NCBI GenBank assembly: GCA_002701845.1
Contig: NZXG01000059.1
Location: 1 to 64,000 of the forward strand
Length of the DNA stretch: 64,000 nucleotides
DNA from: Pseudomonadales bacterium
GTDB taxonomy: Bacteria > Pseudomonadota > Gammaproteobacteria > Pseudomonadales > Ketobacteraceae
Direction of reading: 5' to 3'
Below, piece by piece: positions 36,896 to 46,152 of the stretch. Position numbers and translations under genes: made by a program. Position 1 is the first letter of the stretch, and each line of letters opens with the position of its first letter. Under the pieces are notes generated by a model. The model searched no databases and had not been told where the DNA came from. It saw only the letters and a list, made by a program, of their open reading frames with translations.

Positions 36896-37701
36896 CGCGT
36901 ACCCTGCTGCTGCTATTACTGCTGATCATCAACTCGCCGGCTTACCCGCAGCCCACCGCCGAGGTTTACGAAACCTACCTGCCGGCAGAGAAGCTGGTGC
37001 CGCTGTTACGCCCTTTCCTGGGGCCGGAGGAAAAAATCACCGGCTTTCGCAACAAGCTTTTCGTAAAGGCCGAACCGGCCACCCAGGAGGAGGTGTTGCG
37101 CATTCTGCAGAACATCGACCGGCCACTGCACAATATCGAGATTGCCCTGCGCTATGCGGAGTTCAATCAGGATCAGGACCGGAATACCGGGGCCGAGGGC
37201 AGCATAAAAATATTCCGGGGTTCCAGTCGCAGCTCGGAAATCCAGGTGGATGTGGTGGACCGGCGCCGGTTCAGCACCCGCGATGAAAACGTTACACAAC
37301 GGATCCGGGTGCTGGAAGGGCAACAGGCGGCGCTGGAACTGGGACGGGACGTGCCCCAGCAACAGCTGGTGCTGTTGAGCCCATGGCAGGCCGGTGTGCA
37401 GACCGAATACCGCACAGTGGGCAACCGATTGTACGTAGTTCCGCAACTGGTCAAAGATCAGATCCGGGTGGAAGTTTACACCCGCCAACAGCAACCCCAA
37501 CCGGACCCATCCGGCACCAGCGACAAAACCGAGGCCCAATCGGTGCTACTGCTGGAACAGGACATCTGGACCCCACTGGCCGCTGTCACTAACGGCCGTG
37601 ACCAGGCCAGCACCGACCACGGCGTTGTCAGCCGCACCCGGTCCACCCGCCAACGACAAAGCGATAAGACCCTGCAAATACGCGCCCGTATTCTGGATTA
37701 A
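36892..37701 (+). CDS. secretin-like (GspD/PilQ N-domain) exported protein without a recognisable pore domain
   Basis: Signal peptide then YETYLPAEKLVPLLRPFLGPEEKITGFRNKLFVKAEPATQEEVLRILQNIDRPLHNIEIALRYAE, like secretin N1 domains. Confidence 0.75.
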   Translation: MTRTLLLLLLLIINSPAYPQPTAEVYETYLPAEKLVPLLRPFLGPEEKITGFRNKLFVKAEPATQEEVLRILQNIDRPLHNIEIALRYAEFNQDQDRNTGAEGSIKIFRGSSRSSEIQVDVVDRRRFSTRDENVTQRIRVLEGQQAALELGRDVPQQQLVLLSPWQAGVQTEYRTVGNRLYVVPQLVKDQIRVEVYTRQQQPQPDPSGTSDKTEAQSVLLLEQDIWTPLAAVTNGRDQASTDHGVVSRTRSTRQRQSDKTLQIRARILD

Positions 37702-37873
37702 TTCCGATTATATTGTGGCATGATAACAGCCATAAATATGACTTATGGGTCAATCGGGAAACCGTTTGACACCCCCGGGCCCAGCCTGCATCATCCCAGC
37801 CCGCTTGAAAAAAATCGTCCGACGCAAGGCTCACTCTGACGGTAGGAGTGGCGAACATCTGGAGGCAGATACG

Positions 37874-40048
37874 ATGACAGAGCGCACCAAGATTGGTGGT
37901 TTGGAAATTGCTACTGAGTTGTACGATCTGGTAGCCAACGAAATCGCACCCGGCACCGATGTGGAACCCGCGCATTTTTGGGCACAGTTGGAGCAGATCG
38001 TTGCGGATCTGGCCCCCAAAAACAAAGCTCTGCTGGCCAAGCGAGAAGACCTTCAAGCCAAGATCGATGCCTGGCATCAGGCCCGCGCCCGTCAACCCAT
38101 CAACCTGGAGGAATACAAGTCATTCCTCACGGACATCGGCTATCTACTACCGGAAGCTGAGGACTTTCAGGTGACTACCGCAAACGTGGACCCGGAAATC
38201 GCCACCATCGCCGGCCCTCAGCTGGTGGTACCGGTGATGAACGCCCGCTATGCTCTCAACGCAGCCAATGCCCGCTGGGGCAGCCTGTATGATGCTCTGT
38301 ATGGCACCGACGTTATTCCGGAAACCGATGGCGCCGACAAGGGTAAGGGTTATAACCCGGTTCGGGGCAACAAGGTTATCGCTTACGCCCGCGCGTTCCT
38401 CAACCAGGCGGCGCCACTGGCTCAGGGCCGCCACGAGGACGCCACCGCTTACGCGATTAAAGAGGGTCAGTTGCAGGTGAGCTTAAACACCGGCGACAAC
38501 ACCGGCCTGGCGCAACCGGAAAAGTTTGTGGGTTATCGGGGCGCCGAGCTGGAGCCTTCCGCTGTATTGCTCCGCAACAACGGCCTGCACATCGAAATTC
38601 AGATTGATCGCCAGGGCGCCATCGGCAAAGACGATGCCGCCGGGGTCAACGATGTGTGTCTGGAATCCGCCATCACCACCATCCAGGATTGCGAGGACTC
38701 CGTGGCGGCGGTGGATGCCCAGGACAAGTGCGTGGTGTATCGCAACTGGCTGGGGCTGATGAAGGGAGATCTGCAGGAAAGCTTCGCCAAAGGTGGTGAC
38801 ACCATTACTCGGGTGATGAATCCGGATCGTGAATACACCGCCCCCGACGGTGGCAGTCTGGTGTTGCAGGGGCGCGCCCTGCTGTTGGTGCGAAACGTGG
38901 GGCACCTAATGACCAATGAAGCGGTGCTCTACCAGGGCGAGCAAATTCCGGAAGGCATTCTGGACGGCATGATGACCTCCCTGATCGCCATTCATGATCT
39001 CAAGGGTAAAGGATCATTCCGTAATTCACGTGCGGGCAGTGTTTATATCGTCAAACCCAAAATGCATGGCCCGGAGGAAGTGGCCTTCGCCGTGGAACTG
39101 TTCGAACGCATCGAACAGGCCCTGGGACTGAGCAAAAACACGCTCAAGATCGGCATCATGGACGAGGAGCGCCGCACCACCGTTAACCTGAAAGCCTGTA
39201 TCCGGGAAGCGCAGGAACGGGTTATTTTTATCAACACCGGGTTCCTGGATCGCACCGGCGATGAAATTCACACGTCCATGGAAGCCGGCCCCATGGTGCG
39301 CAAAACCCACATGAAAACCCAGCCCTGGATCAATGCCTACGAGGATTGGAACGTGGATATCGGCCTGCAGTGCGGACTCCAGGGCCGGGCTCAAATCGGC
39401 AAGGGTATGTGGGCCATGCCCGATGAGATGGCCGCCATGATGGAGGCCAAAATCGGCCATCCCAAAGCCGGCGCCAGCTGTGCCTGGGTACCCTCGCCCA
39501 CGGCCGCCACCCTGCACGTCATGCATTATCACCAGGTGAATGTGGCGGAAGTCCAGCAGCAACTGGCGCAGCGCCCCCGGGCCAGCCTGGACGACATCCT
39601 CAGCATACCGCTGCTGACGGATCCGAAATCCCTGAGCGCCGAAGACATTCAAAACGAACTGGACAATAACGCCCAGGGTATTCTCGGTTATATGGTGCGT
39701 TGGATTGACCAGGGCGTGGGCTGTTCCAAGGTGCCAGACATCAACGACGTGGGATTGATGGAAGATCGTGCCACCCTGCGTATTTCCAGCCAGCACGTGG
39801 CCAACTGGCTGCGTCACGGCGTGTGCTCCGAAGACCAGGTACTGGCCACCCTGCGACGCATGGCGGAAGTGGTGGACCGCCAGAATGCCGGCGATCCCAA
39901 TTACCGTAATATGGCGCCGGATTTTGACGGGGTGGCGTTTGCCGCCGCGTGTGAGCTGGTGCTGGAGGGTTGCAAGCAACCCAGTGGCTACACCGAACCG
40001 GTACTGCACCGGCGGCGCCGGGAAGCCAAGGCCAAATACGGCGCCTGA
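37874..40048 (+). CDS. glcB: malate synthase G
   Basis: [28 protein letters not shown] ... [44 protein letters not shown]. Confidence 0.98.
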   Translation: MTERTKIGGLEIATELYDLVANEIAPGTDVEPAHFWAQLEQIVADLAPKNKALLAKREDLQAKIDAWHQARARQPINLEEYKSFLTDIGYLLPEAEDFQVTTANVDPEIATIAGPQLVVPVMNARYALNAANARWGSLYDALYGTDVIPETDGADKGKGYNPVRGNKVIAYARAFLNQAAPLAQGRHEDATAYAIKEGQLQVSLNTGDNTGLAQPEKFVGYRGAELEPSAVLLRNNGLHIEIQIDRQGAIGKDDAAGVNDVCLESAITTIQDCEDSVAAVDAQDKCVVYRNWLGLMKGDLQESFAKGGDTITRVMNPDREYTAPDGGSLVLQGRALLLVRNVGHLMTNEAVLYQGEQIPEGILDGMMTSLIAIHDLKGKGSFRNSRAGSVYIVKPKMHGPEEVAFAVELFERIEQALGLSKNTLKIGIMDEERRTTVNLKACIREAQERVIFINTGFLDRTGDEIHTSMEAGPMVRKTHMKTQPWINAYEDWNVDIGLQCGLQGRAQIGKGMWAMPDEMAAMMEAKIGHPKAGASCAWVPSPTAATLHVMHYHQVNVAEVQQQLAQRPRASLDDILSIPLLTDPKSLSAEDIQNELDNNAQGILGYMVRWIDQGVGCSKVPDINDVGLMEDRATLRISSQHVANWLRHGVCSEDQVLATLRRMAEVVDRQNAGDPNYRNMAPDFDGVAFAAACELVLEGCKQPSGYTEPVLHRRRREAKAKYGA

Positions 40049-40063
40049 CCCCCTCCACCCTGC

Positions 40064-40104
40064 AGCAAAAGCCCGGATGTCGATGCCGGGCTTTTGCTTT
40101 GTTG
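40064..40104 (+). terminator. intrinsic terminator downstream of glcB
   Basis: agcaaaagcccgg-atgtcgatg-ccgggcttttgct followed by ttgttg; 13-bp stem. Confidence 0.85.
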
Positions 40105-40245
40105 CCCCAACTTTACAATGTCTGAGTTACGTTAACCCCCGGCTTCCGGCCCCCGGCAAGCCTTGCATCCCGACCCGGAATCTGGCCTTATATAGTCTTT
40201 AGCCTTGCTCTTACTGTTCATAAGATGGAGCCAGGGGGATCAGGT

Positions 40246-40266
40246 CCTGGGTGACACGTCACCAGG
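40246..40266. repeat. inverted repeat upstream of the STAND ATPase gene
   Basis: cctgg(g)tgac-ac-gtcaccagg with a perfect core ggtgac-ac-gtcacc. Confidence 0.7.
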
Positions 40267-40364
40267 CCCGGTAGGGGGAGCACCTGTGATCGCCCGCAGT
40301 AATCTGTCAGGCTGTGCTGAAGCCGGCACCCTATAATAATAATGAACGCCCATGAGAAACGGCT

Positions 40365-42791
40365 ATGTCCTCTTTTTCAGCAGCTGACGTGGAGACCCGT
40401 TGGCTGACCCACGATGAGCACCAGCATCTGGTGCCCCGTCAACGCATCCTGGAGCAACTGGTGCGCTGGCGGCACGCGCCATTGCGCACACTACTGGCCC
40501 CCATGGGGGCCGGCAAGACCACCATCCTGCGCCAGTATTATCAGCACCAGCAAGAAACCTGTGTCTGGTTGTCCCTGAGTGAGGATGATGTCAGCGCCAG
40601 CCATTTTCTGCGCCGTCTGCAGCGGGCATTCGCCCGGCAGTTCCCCGGTTTCAGCGGTGCTGTTCTGTGTCATGAATTTGGTGATCCCCGCCAGCCCCCG
40701 TACCTGATGTTCGATCTGTTGCAACAGGCCGTGGAGCAGCTGGCGCATCCTGTCACGGTGATCGTGGATGATTTACAGTTCCTGGACAAAGCCAGCTGGC
40801 GGCATTCGTTCCTGGAGTTGTTGCAACGTACCGGTAAGCTCCACTGGCTGGTGGCCTGCACCCTGCGCTCCACCCTCAGCGACGCGCTGCTGCGGCAACC
40901 GGATAATCTGTTGCTGACCCATGAGCAATTGTACTTTACCGAAACCGAACAGCAGCAATTTTTACAGCGGGAGACTCAGCATCCGGAATTCATCAGCCGG
41001 GTCCGGGCCCTCACCCTGGGTTGGCCGGCCGGGGTTAAACTGGCGCAGACCTGCGCCCGTGAGATGCCCGACCTATTGGATCAGCTGGAGCTGCAGCGGC
41101 ATGAGTTGTTCGCCACCCTGGTGGAAAAACTGTTGGCCCGACTGCCGGAACCGGCCCGGCGGTTATTGATTCAAACCGCCTTTCTGGAGCGCTTCAATCT
41201 GGATCTGTGCCAACGGATTGTCCGTGGATGCGACGCGGCCAGAGTGATTCCCGGTTTGCTGGAAGGCCGCTTCTGGCTGCAGTGGCAGCTGGAACATCCC
41301 CTGGGCTACCACTGCAACCCATTGGTGAAGCAGCATTTACTGGCCGGCTTTCGGCAGCTGCCAGACCAGGAGCGGGAACGTCTGGTGGCGGGTGCCTGCG
41401 GCTGGCTCACGGAACGGGGCTTTCGTCTGGAGGGCTGCCTGGCCGCTTCCTGGCATGAAGATGACGCCGTGAAGCGCGAGTATTTCACCCGCAATCTGAT
41501 GCACTGGATGCATCAGGGCGATTTTTCCGATTTGCATCAGCGCCTGCTGTCGCCCCGTTACCCGGAGCTACTCACATCCACCACAGTACGCCTCAGCCGC
41601 TGCTGGCTACTGACCATCTGCGGGCATTTGTTGGAGGCGGAAACAGAAATCGCCCGGGTATTGGGCGAGGTGACACCGGAACAGGCGTTGCACGACCCCC
41701 GCAACGAAGTGCAGGCCACCTGCGCCGTGACCCTGGCCATTATCCGCTGTCATCAAAGCCGGATGGACGCGGGCCTGGTGGACCGGCTGCGACAGCTGAC
41801 CCGTCATCCCCGGGTTTATTCGGTATTACGGGCCACATTGTTGTGGCTGTTGGCTGAACATGAACTGGCGCAATCGCGGTTTGGCGAGGCCATGAATCTG
41901 GCCCGTCAAAGCGAGGCTCTGGCGCTGGAACTGGGGCATATCAACATGGTGGCCATGGCGCGCCACACCCAGATCCGGCTCCATGTGCTGACCAACGACA
42001 CCCCGGCGGCTCTGGCCTTATGTCAAGATTCCACCAGTCTCAACAGCCCCATGGGCAGAGCCATGATTGCCGCGGCCCACTGTGATTTACTGATGTCCCT
42101 GGGGCGGCTGAGCGAGGCCCACGCCATTGCCCAGACCCTGGTGGCTGAATCCCTGCCCTGGCTGCCGGCCCCCTGCCAGAGCCAGGTTCATCGCTGCCTG
42201 ATACGCTATCAGCTGCAGCGGGGGGAACGGGACCTGGCTCAGGGGTTATTGGAGCACGCCGAGGCCGTGGCCCTGACCACCGGTTCCCGCTATTGCCAGA
42301 GCGTGGCCCTGCTCGAACAGTTTCGGCTGGCGGTACTGGATGCCGCACAGGAGCGGGCCCAGGCCCTGGCGCACAGTGTGGATCTGGAACAGCGGGTCAG
42401 GCAGGCCCTGGACAGCCACTGCCCCTGGGACTGGCAAACCCGCCTGAATTGGACGCTGTCCGGTATTTTTCACCTGAGCCTGAGCCAACAGGACCGGGCC
42501 GCCGCCAGTTTATGCCAGCAGCTCTACGCGCTTAACATTGAGCGGGGCACCCCGGCTCAGTTGCTGCCTTTGGCGCTGGTGCTGCCCTGGCTGGAATATC
42601 GGGCCGGACACCTGACCACCGCCTTTATCCGACTCAATGAGGTGTTGGCCCAGACCACCCCGGAGGACATTCACAGCGGCCTGTTCGCCGAACTGCCGGA
42701 CGGCAGTGAATTTATTGCCCTGGCCCTGACCAGCGCCCGGATACAGGACCGCAACCACCGCCAGGCTCTGTTGCAGGCCGGCTTCGGTTAA
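40365..42791 (+). CDS. MalT/AlkS-like STAND ATPase lacking a C-terminal LuxR HTH
   Basis: LLAPMGAGKTTILRQYYQHQQETCVWLSLSEDDVSASHFLRRLQRAF (Walker A), VTVIVDDLQFL (Walker B), long TPR-like C-terminal half ending ...RQALLQAGFG*. Confidence 0.85.
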   Translation: MSSFSAADVETRWLTHDEHQHLVPRQRILEQLVRWRHAPLRTLLAPMGAGKTTILRQYYQHQQETCVWLSLSEDDVSASHFLRRLQRAFARQFPGFSGAVLCHEFGDPRQPPYLMFDLLQQAVEQLAHPVTVIVDDLQFLDKASWRHSFLELLQRTGKLHWLVACTLRSTLSDALLRQPDNLLLTHEQLYFTETEQQQFLQRETQHPEFISRVRALTLGWPAGVKLAQTCAREMPDLLDQLELQRHELFATLVEKLLARLPEPARRLLIQTAFLERFNLDLCQRIVRGCDAARVIPGLLEGRFWLQWQLEHPLGYHCNPLVKQHLLAGFRQLPDQERERLVAGACGWLTERGFRLEGCLAASWHEDDAVKREYFTRNLMHWMHQGDFSDLHQRLLSPRYPELLTSTTVRLSRCWLLTICGHLLEAETEIARVLGEVTPEQALHDPRNEVQATCAVTLAIIRCHQSRMDAGLVDRLRQLTRHPRVYSVLRATLLWLLAEHELAQSRFGEAMNLARQSEALALELGHINMVAMARHTQIRLHVLTNDTPAALALCQDSTSLNSPMGRAMIAAAHCDLLMSLGRLSEAHAIAQTLVAESLPWLPAPCQSQVHRCLIRYQLQRGERDLAQGLLEHAEAVALTTGSRYCQSVALLEQFRLAVLDAAQERAQALAHSVDLEQRVRQALDSHCPWDWQTRLNWTLSGIFHLSLSQQDRAAASLCQQLYALNIERGTPAQLLPLALVLPWLEYRAGHLTTAFIRLNEVLAQTTPEDIHSGLFAELPDGSEFIALALTSARIQDRNHRQALLQAGFG

Positions 42792-43774
42792 CGTCGTCCC
42801 GAAGAGGCCCCGCGGGGCTGCCGCAGTGACTCTTCCTCCGCCATCCGTTCAGCGGTGTACATAATCAACCGGCGCAACCACTGATGGCCGGCATTGGTAT
42901 GCAGCAGCGGGCTCCAGGCCATTTTCAATTCAAATTCCGGAATGTAGAACGGTGGGTCCAGAATCGCCAGCCGCGGATTTTCCGCCTGCATGCGGGCAAT
43001 CTTGGTGGGCAGAGTGGCCACCAGATCGTTGTTCTGCGCCAGCAGACCGGGCATCTGGTAGTGGCGGGTGAAAATGGTGATCTTGCGCTTCTTGCCAATG
43101 CGCTGTAGCGCCTGATCGATCCACCCCAGGCCGCCGGATTTTTCCGGGTTCACCCCGAAGCCCACCCCCATGCCGGTTTTACTGACCCAGATGTGCTGGG
43201 CGTTGAGGTAGGTCTTGAGATTAAAGTTTTCCACCACCGGATTGTTGCGGTTCACCAGGCAGGAAAAACTGTCAGTCCACACGGTGTTCTGGTGGAAGGA
43301 CTGGGGGATTTCATTGAAACGGTTGATGGCCATATCGATACGGCCCTGCTCCATATCCTGGTAGCTGACGTCACTGGGGGTCAGAAAATCCAGAATGATA
43401 TTGGGAGCCTCGCTGCGGATATGCTTGATCAGCGCCGGAATCAAAGTGGCCTCGGCATAGTCACTGACCATAATGCGGAACATGCGCTTGCTGGTGAGGG
43501 GTTTGAATTCCTGCTTGGGCTCCAGCAGGTACTGGGTTTCCGCCAGAATCTGCCGCACCCTGGGTTGCAGATCCAGGGCCCGTTCCGTGGGCCGCATGCC
43601 CTCGCTGGAACGGATCAGCAACGGGTCATTGAACAGTTCCCGCAGCCGTTTCAGGCCATTGCTCATGGCCGGCTGGGTGATCCCCAGTTGCTCCGCCGCC
43701 CGGGTGACGTTCAGCTCCCGCAACAGCACATCCAGGTACACCAACAGGTTGAGATCCACCCTGCCAACATTCAT
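42788..43774 (-). CDS. LysR-family transcriptional regulator
   Basis: RVDLNLLVYLDVLLRELNVTRAAEQLGITQPAMSNGLKRLRELFNDPLLIRSSEGMRPT HTH plus effector domain. Confidence 0.95.
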   Translation of the reverse strand: MNVGRVDLNLLVYLDVLLRELNVTRAAEQLGITQPAMSNGLKRLRELFNDPLLIRSSEGMRPTERALDLQPRVRQILAETQYLLEPKQEFKPLTSKRMFRIMVSDYAEATLIPALIKHIRSEAPNIILDFLTPSDVSYQDMEQGRIDMAINRFNEIPQSFHQNTVWTDSFSCLVNRNNPVVENFNLKTYLNAQHIWVSKTGMGVGFGVNPEKSGGLGWIDQALQRIGKKRKITIFTRHYQMPGLLAQNNDLVATLPTKIARMQAENPRLAILDPPFYIPEFELKMAWSPLLHTNAGHQWLRRLIMYTAERMAEEESLRQPRGASSGRR

Positions 43775-43831
43775 AGAATTAATATCCAGACATTCCACAT
43801 AAGATCAGTGAATTATGGCAGACAGACTGAT

Positions 43832-45055
43832 TCAGGCAAAGAACCACAGGCCCAGGCCAATGGCTGCCACCATCCCCACCAGATCACAGAGCAGTCCGGT
43901 CCAGAGCGCGTAGCGAATGCGGGTGATACCCACCGCGCCAAAATAGACGGTCAGCACATACAACGTGGTTTCGGTGGAGCCCTGCATCACCGCCGCAATA
44001 CGCCCCGGCAGCGAGTCCACACCCTGGGCATGCATCACATCCAGCATCAGGGCGCGGCTGCCGCTACCGCTGAAAGGCTTCATCAGCCCCACCGGCAGGG
44101 CCTCCACAAAGCCGGTGTTCACCCCCAATGCGCCCAACAGATGACCCAACTGCCCGGTAATGAACTCCAGCGCGCCACAGGCCCGGAACACACCGATGGC
44201 CACCAGCATGGCCACCAAATAGGGAATCAGCTGCACCGCCGTGGTAAAGCCCTCTTTGGCGCCTTCCACGAATACCTCATACACCGGCACCTGACGCCAC
44301 AGGCCCACGCCAATAAAACCGGCGATGATGGTCAGCAGCAAGCCGTTGGCCAGGGTCTCCGAGAGCCTGCCCAGATCCGATTCCGGCACCAGGCTAAGCC
44401 AGTAAACCAACGCCGTCAGCATCAGCGCCCCGCCCCCCAGGTAGGCCAACACCACCCGATCCAGGGCGATGCGCTGCAGCGCCATTACCGCCAGCAAACC
44501 GGTCAGGGTGGAACAACTGGTGGCCAGCAGAATGGGGATAAACACGTCGGTGGGGTCCGCCGCCCCCAGCTGCGCCCGATACATGAAAATGGTCACCGGC
44601 AACAGGGTCACCGATGAGGTATTCAGTACCAAAAACAGAATCTGGGCGTTACTGGCGGTGGTGGGATTGGGATTCAGCGTCTGCAGCGCGGTCATGGCCT
44701 TCAGCCCCAGAGGGGTGGCGGCGTTGTCCAGCCCCAGCATATTGGCCGCCAGATTCATGGTGACAGCCCCCTGGGCGCCATGCCCGGCGGGCACCTCCGG
44801 CATAATGCGCTGAAACAGCGGACTCAAACCCCGTGCCAGCCAGGTCACCAGACCCGCCTGCTCGGCGATGCGGAACAGCCCGCACCAGAGTGCCAGCAGG
44901 CCCACCAGGCCAATGGCAATCTCCACCGCCAGCCCGGCCATCTCGAAGCTGGCGCTGATGACAGCCTGGAACACGGCGCCATCCCCCAACAGAAACCGGA
45001 TCAGCGCCAGCCCAAAGGCCACCAGAAAAAACCCGCCCCAGAGATAGTTCAGCAA
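43832..45055 (-). CDS. SpmA-SpmB fused nucleoside-recognition (Gate) domain membrane protein
   Basis: First half GAVTMNLAANMLGLDNAATPLGLKAMTALQTLN (SpmA); second half KPFSGSGSRALMLDVMHAQGVDSLPGRIAAVMQGSTETTLYVLTVYFGAVGITR (SpmB). Confidence 0.92.
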   Translation of the reverse strand: MLNYLWGGFFLVAFGLALIRFLLGDGAVFQAVISASFEMAGLAVEIAIGLVGLLALWCGLFRIAEQAGLVTWLARGLSPLFQRIMPEVPAGHGAQGAVTMNLAANMLGLDNAATPLGLKAMTALQTLNPNPTTASNAQILFLVLNTSSVTLLPVTIFMYRAQLGAADPTDVFIPILLATSCSTLTGLLAVMALQRIALDRVVLAYLGGGALMLTALVYWLSLVPESDLGRLSETLANGLLLTIIAGFIGVGLWRQVPVYEVFVEGAKEGFTTAVQLIPYLVAMLVAIGVFRACGALEFITGQLGHLLGALGVNTGFVEALPVGLMKPFSGSGSRALMLDVMHAQGVDSLPGRIAAVMQGSTETTLYVLTVYFGAVGITRIRYALWTGLLCDLVGMVAAIGLGLWFFA

Positions 45056-45067
45056 GAACCCGGCCCC

Positions 45068-45988
45068 TTAGAGGTTGACCAGGTTAACCCGCCGCACGGC
45101 GTCCCGGGCCGGCTTGCCCTCCACGGTCTGGTCGGCGGCGTGTTCGTATTCCGGGCGCGGCGCGCTGCGATCCAATTGCAGGCTGTGAAAATCAAACAAT
45201 GAGGTATCCGCCAACTGCGACGGTTTGATGTTCTGCATGGCGTTGAAGATATGCTCCACCCGACCCGGCTGCTCCCGCTCCCACTGCTGCAGCATGTGCT
45301 TGATATTCTGCCGCTGCAGGTTCTCCTGGGACCCGCACAGATTACAGGGGATGATGGGAAACTGCTTGAACCCGGCAAAAGCCGCAATATCTTTTTCCCG
45401 GCAATAGGCCAGCGGCCGGATCACAATATTGCGGCCATCATCGGACAATAGCTTGGGCGGCATGGCGGAAAGCCGGGAACCATAGAACATATTCAGGAAC
45501 AGGGTCTCCACCATGTCGTCACGATGGTGTCCCAGGGCGATTTTGCTGGCGTTGATCTCTTCGGCGAAGGAATACAGGGTACCCCGGCGCAGGCGGGAAC
45601 AGAGCCCGCAGGTGGTGGCGCCCTCGGGAATCTTTTGTTTCACCACGGAGTAGGTGTCGCGATTGATAACGTAGTACTCGATGCCTAACTCATCCAGGTA
45701 GGCGGGCAGCACTTCCTCCGGGAATCCCGGTTGCTTCTGATCCAGGTTGACCGCCACCAGCTCGAACGCCACCGGCGCGCTGCGCTGCAGATTCAGCAGG
45801 ATATCCAGCATGGTGTAGGAATCCTTGCCCCCCGATAAACACACCATAATCCGGTCACCGGACTCTATCATGTTGTAATCAGCAATGGCCCGCCCCACTT
45901 CCCGCCGCAGTTTTTTCTGCAGTTTATTGAACCGGGTGCGTTGCTTTTTGGCCTGTTCCGGAGCGGAAAGGGTTTCACTGCCTGCCAT
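45068..45988 (-). CDS. ttcA: tRNA 2-thiocytidine(32) synthetase TtcA
   Basis: [21 protein letters not shown] (PP-loop), [23 protein letters not shown]. Confidence 0.97.
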   Translation of the reverse strand: MAGSETLSAPEQAKKQRTRFNKLQKKLRREVGRAIADYNMIESGDRIMVCLSGGKDSYTMLDILLNLQRSAPVAFELVAVNLDQKQPGFPEEVLPAYLDELGIEYYVINRDTYSVVKQKIPEGATTCGLCSRLRRGTLYSFAEEINASKIALGHHRDDMVETLFLNMFYGSRLSAMPPKLLSDDGRNIVIRPLAYCREKDIAAFAGFKQFPIIPCNLCGSQENLQRQNIKHMLQQWEREQPGRVEHIFNAMQNIKPSQLADTSLFDFHSLQLDRSAPRPEYEHAADQTVEGKPARDAVRRVNLVNL

Positions 45989-46152
45989 GTGGGTTCCTGA
46001 ACCGAGAATGTGACGACGCTTTTTACCGGATTCAGCCGGGCCTGTAAACCGGGTGTACCAAAACCCCGGCTTGTGGGCCCGATCCCGCTTGGATATGATT
46101 TGATCTGGGTCCGGGTGAACTTATTTGAATATAGCTTTTCAGGGGATGCTCC

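Noticed and set aside
43193-44617. 474-aa plus-strand ORF opposite the LysR and SpmAB genes
   Set aside because: Spans two real genes in antisense; His/Gln-rich low-complexity translation.
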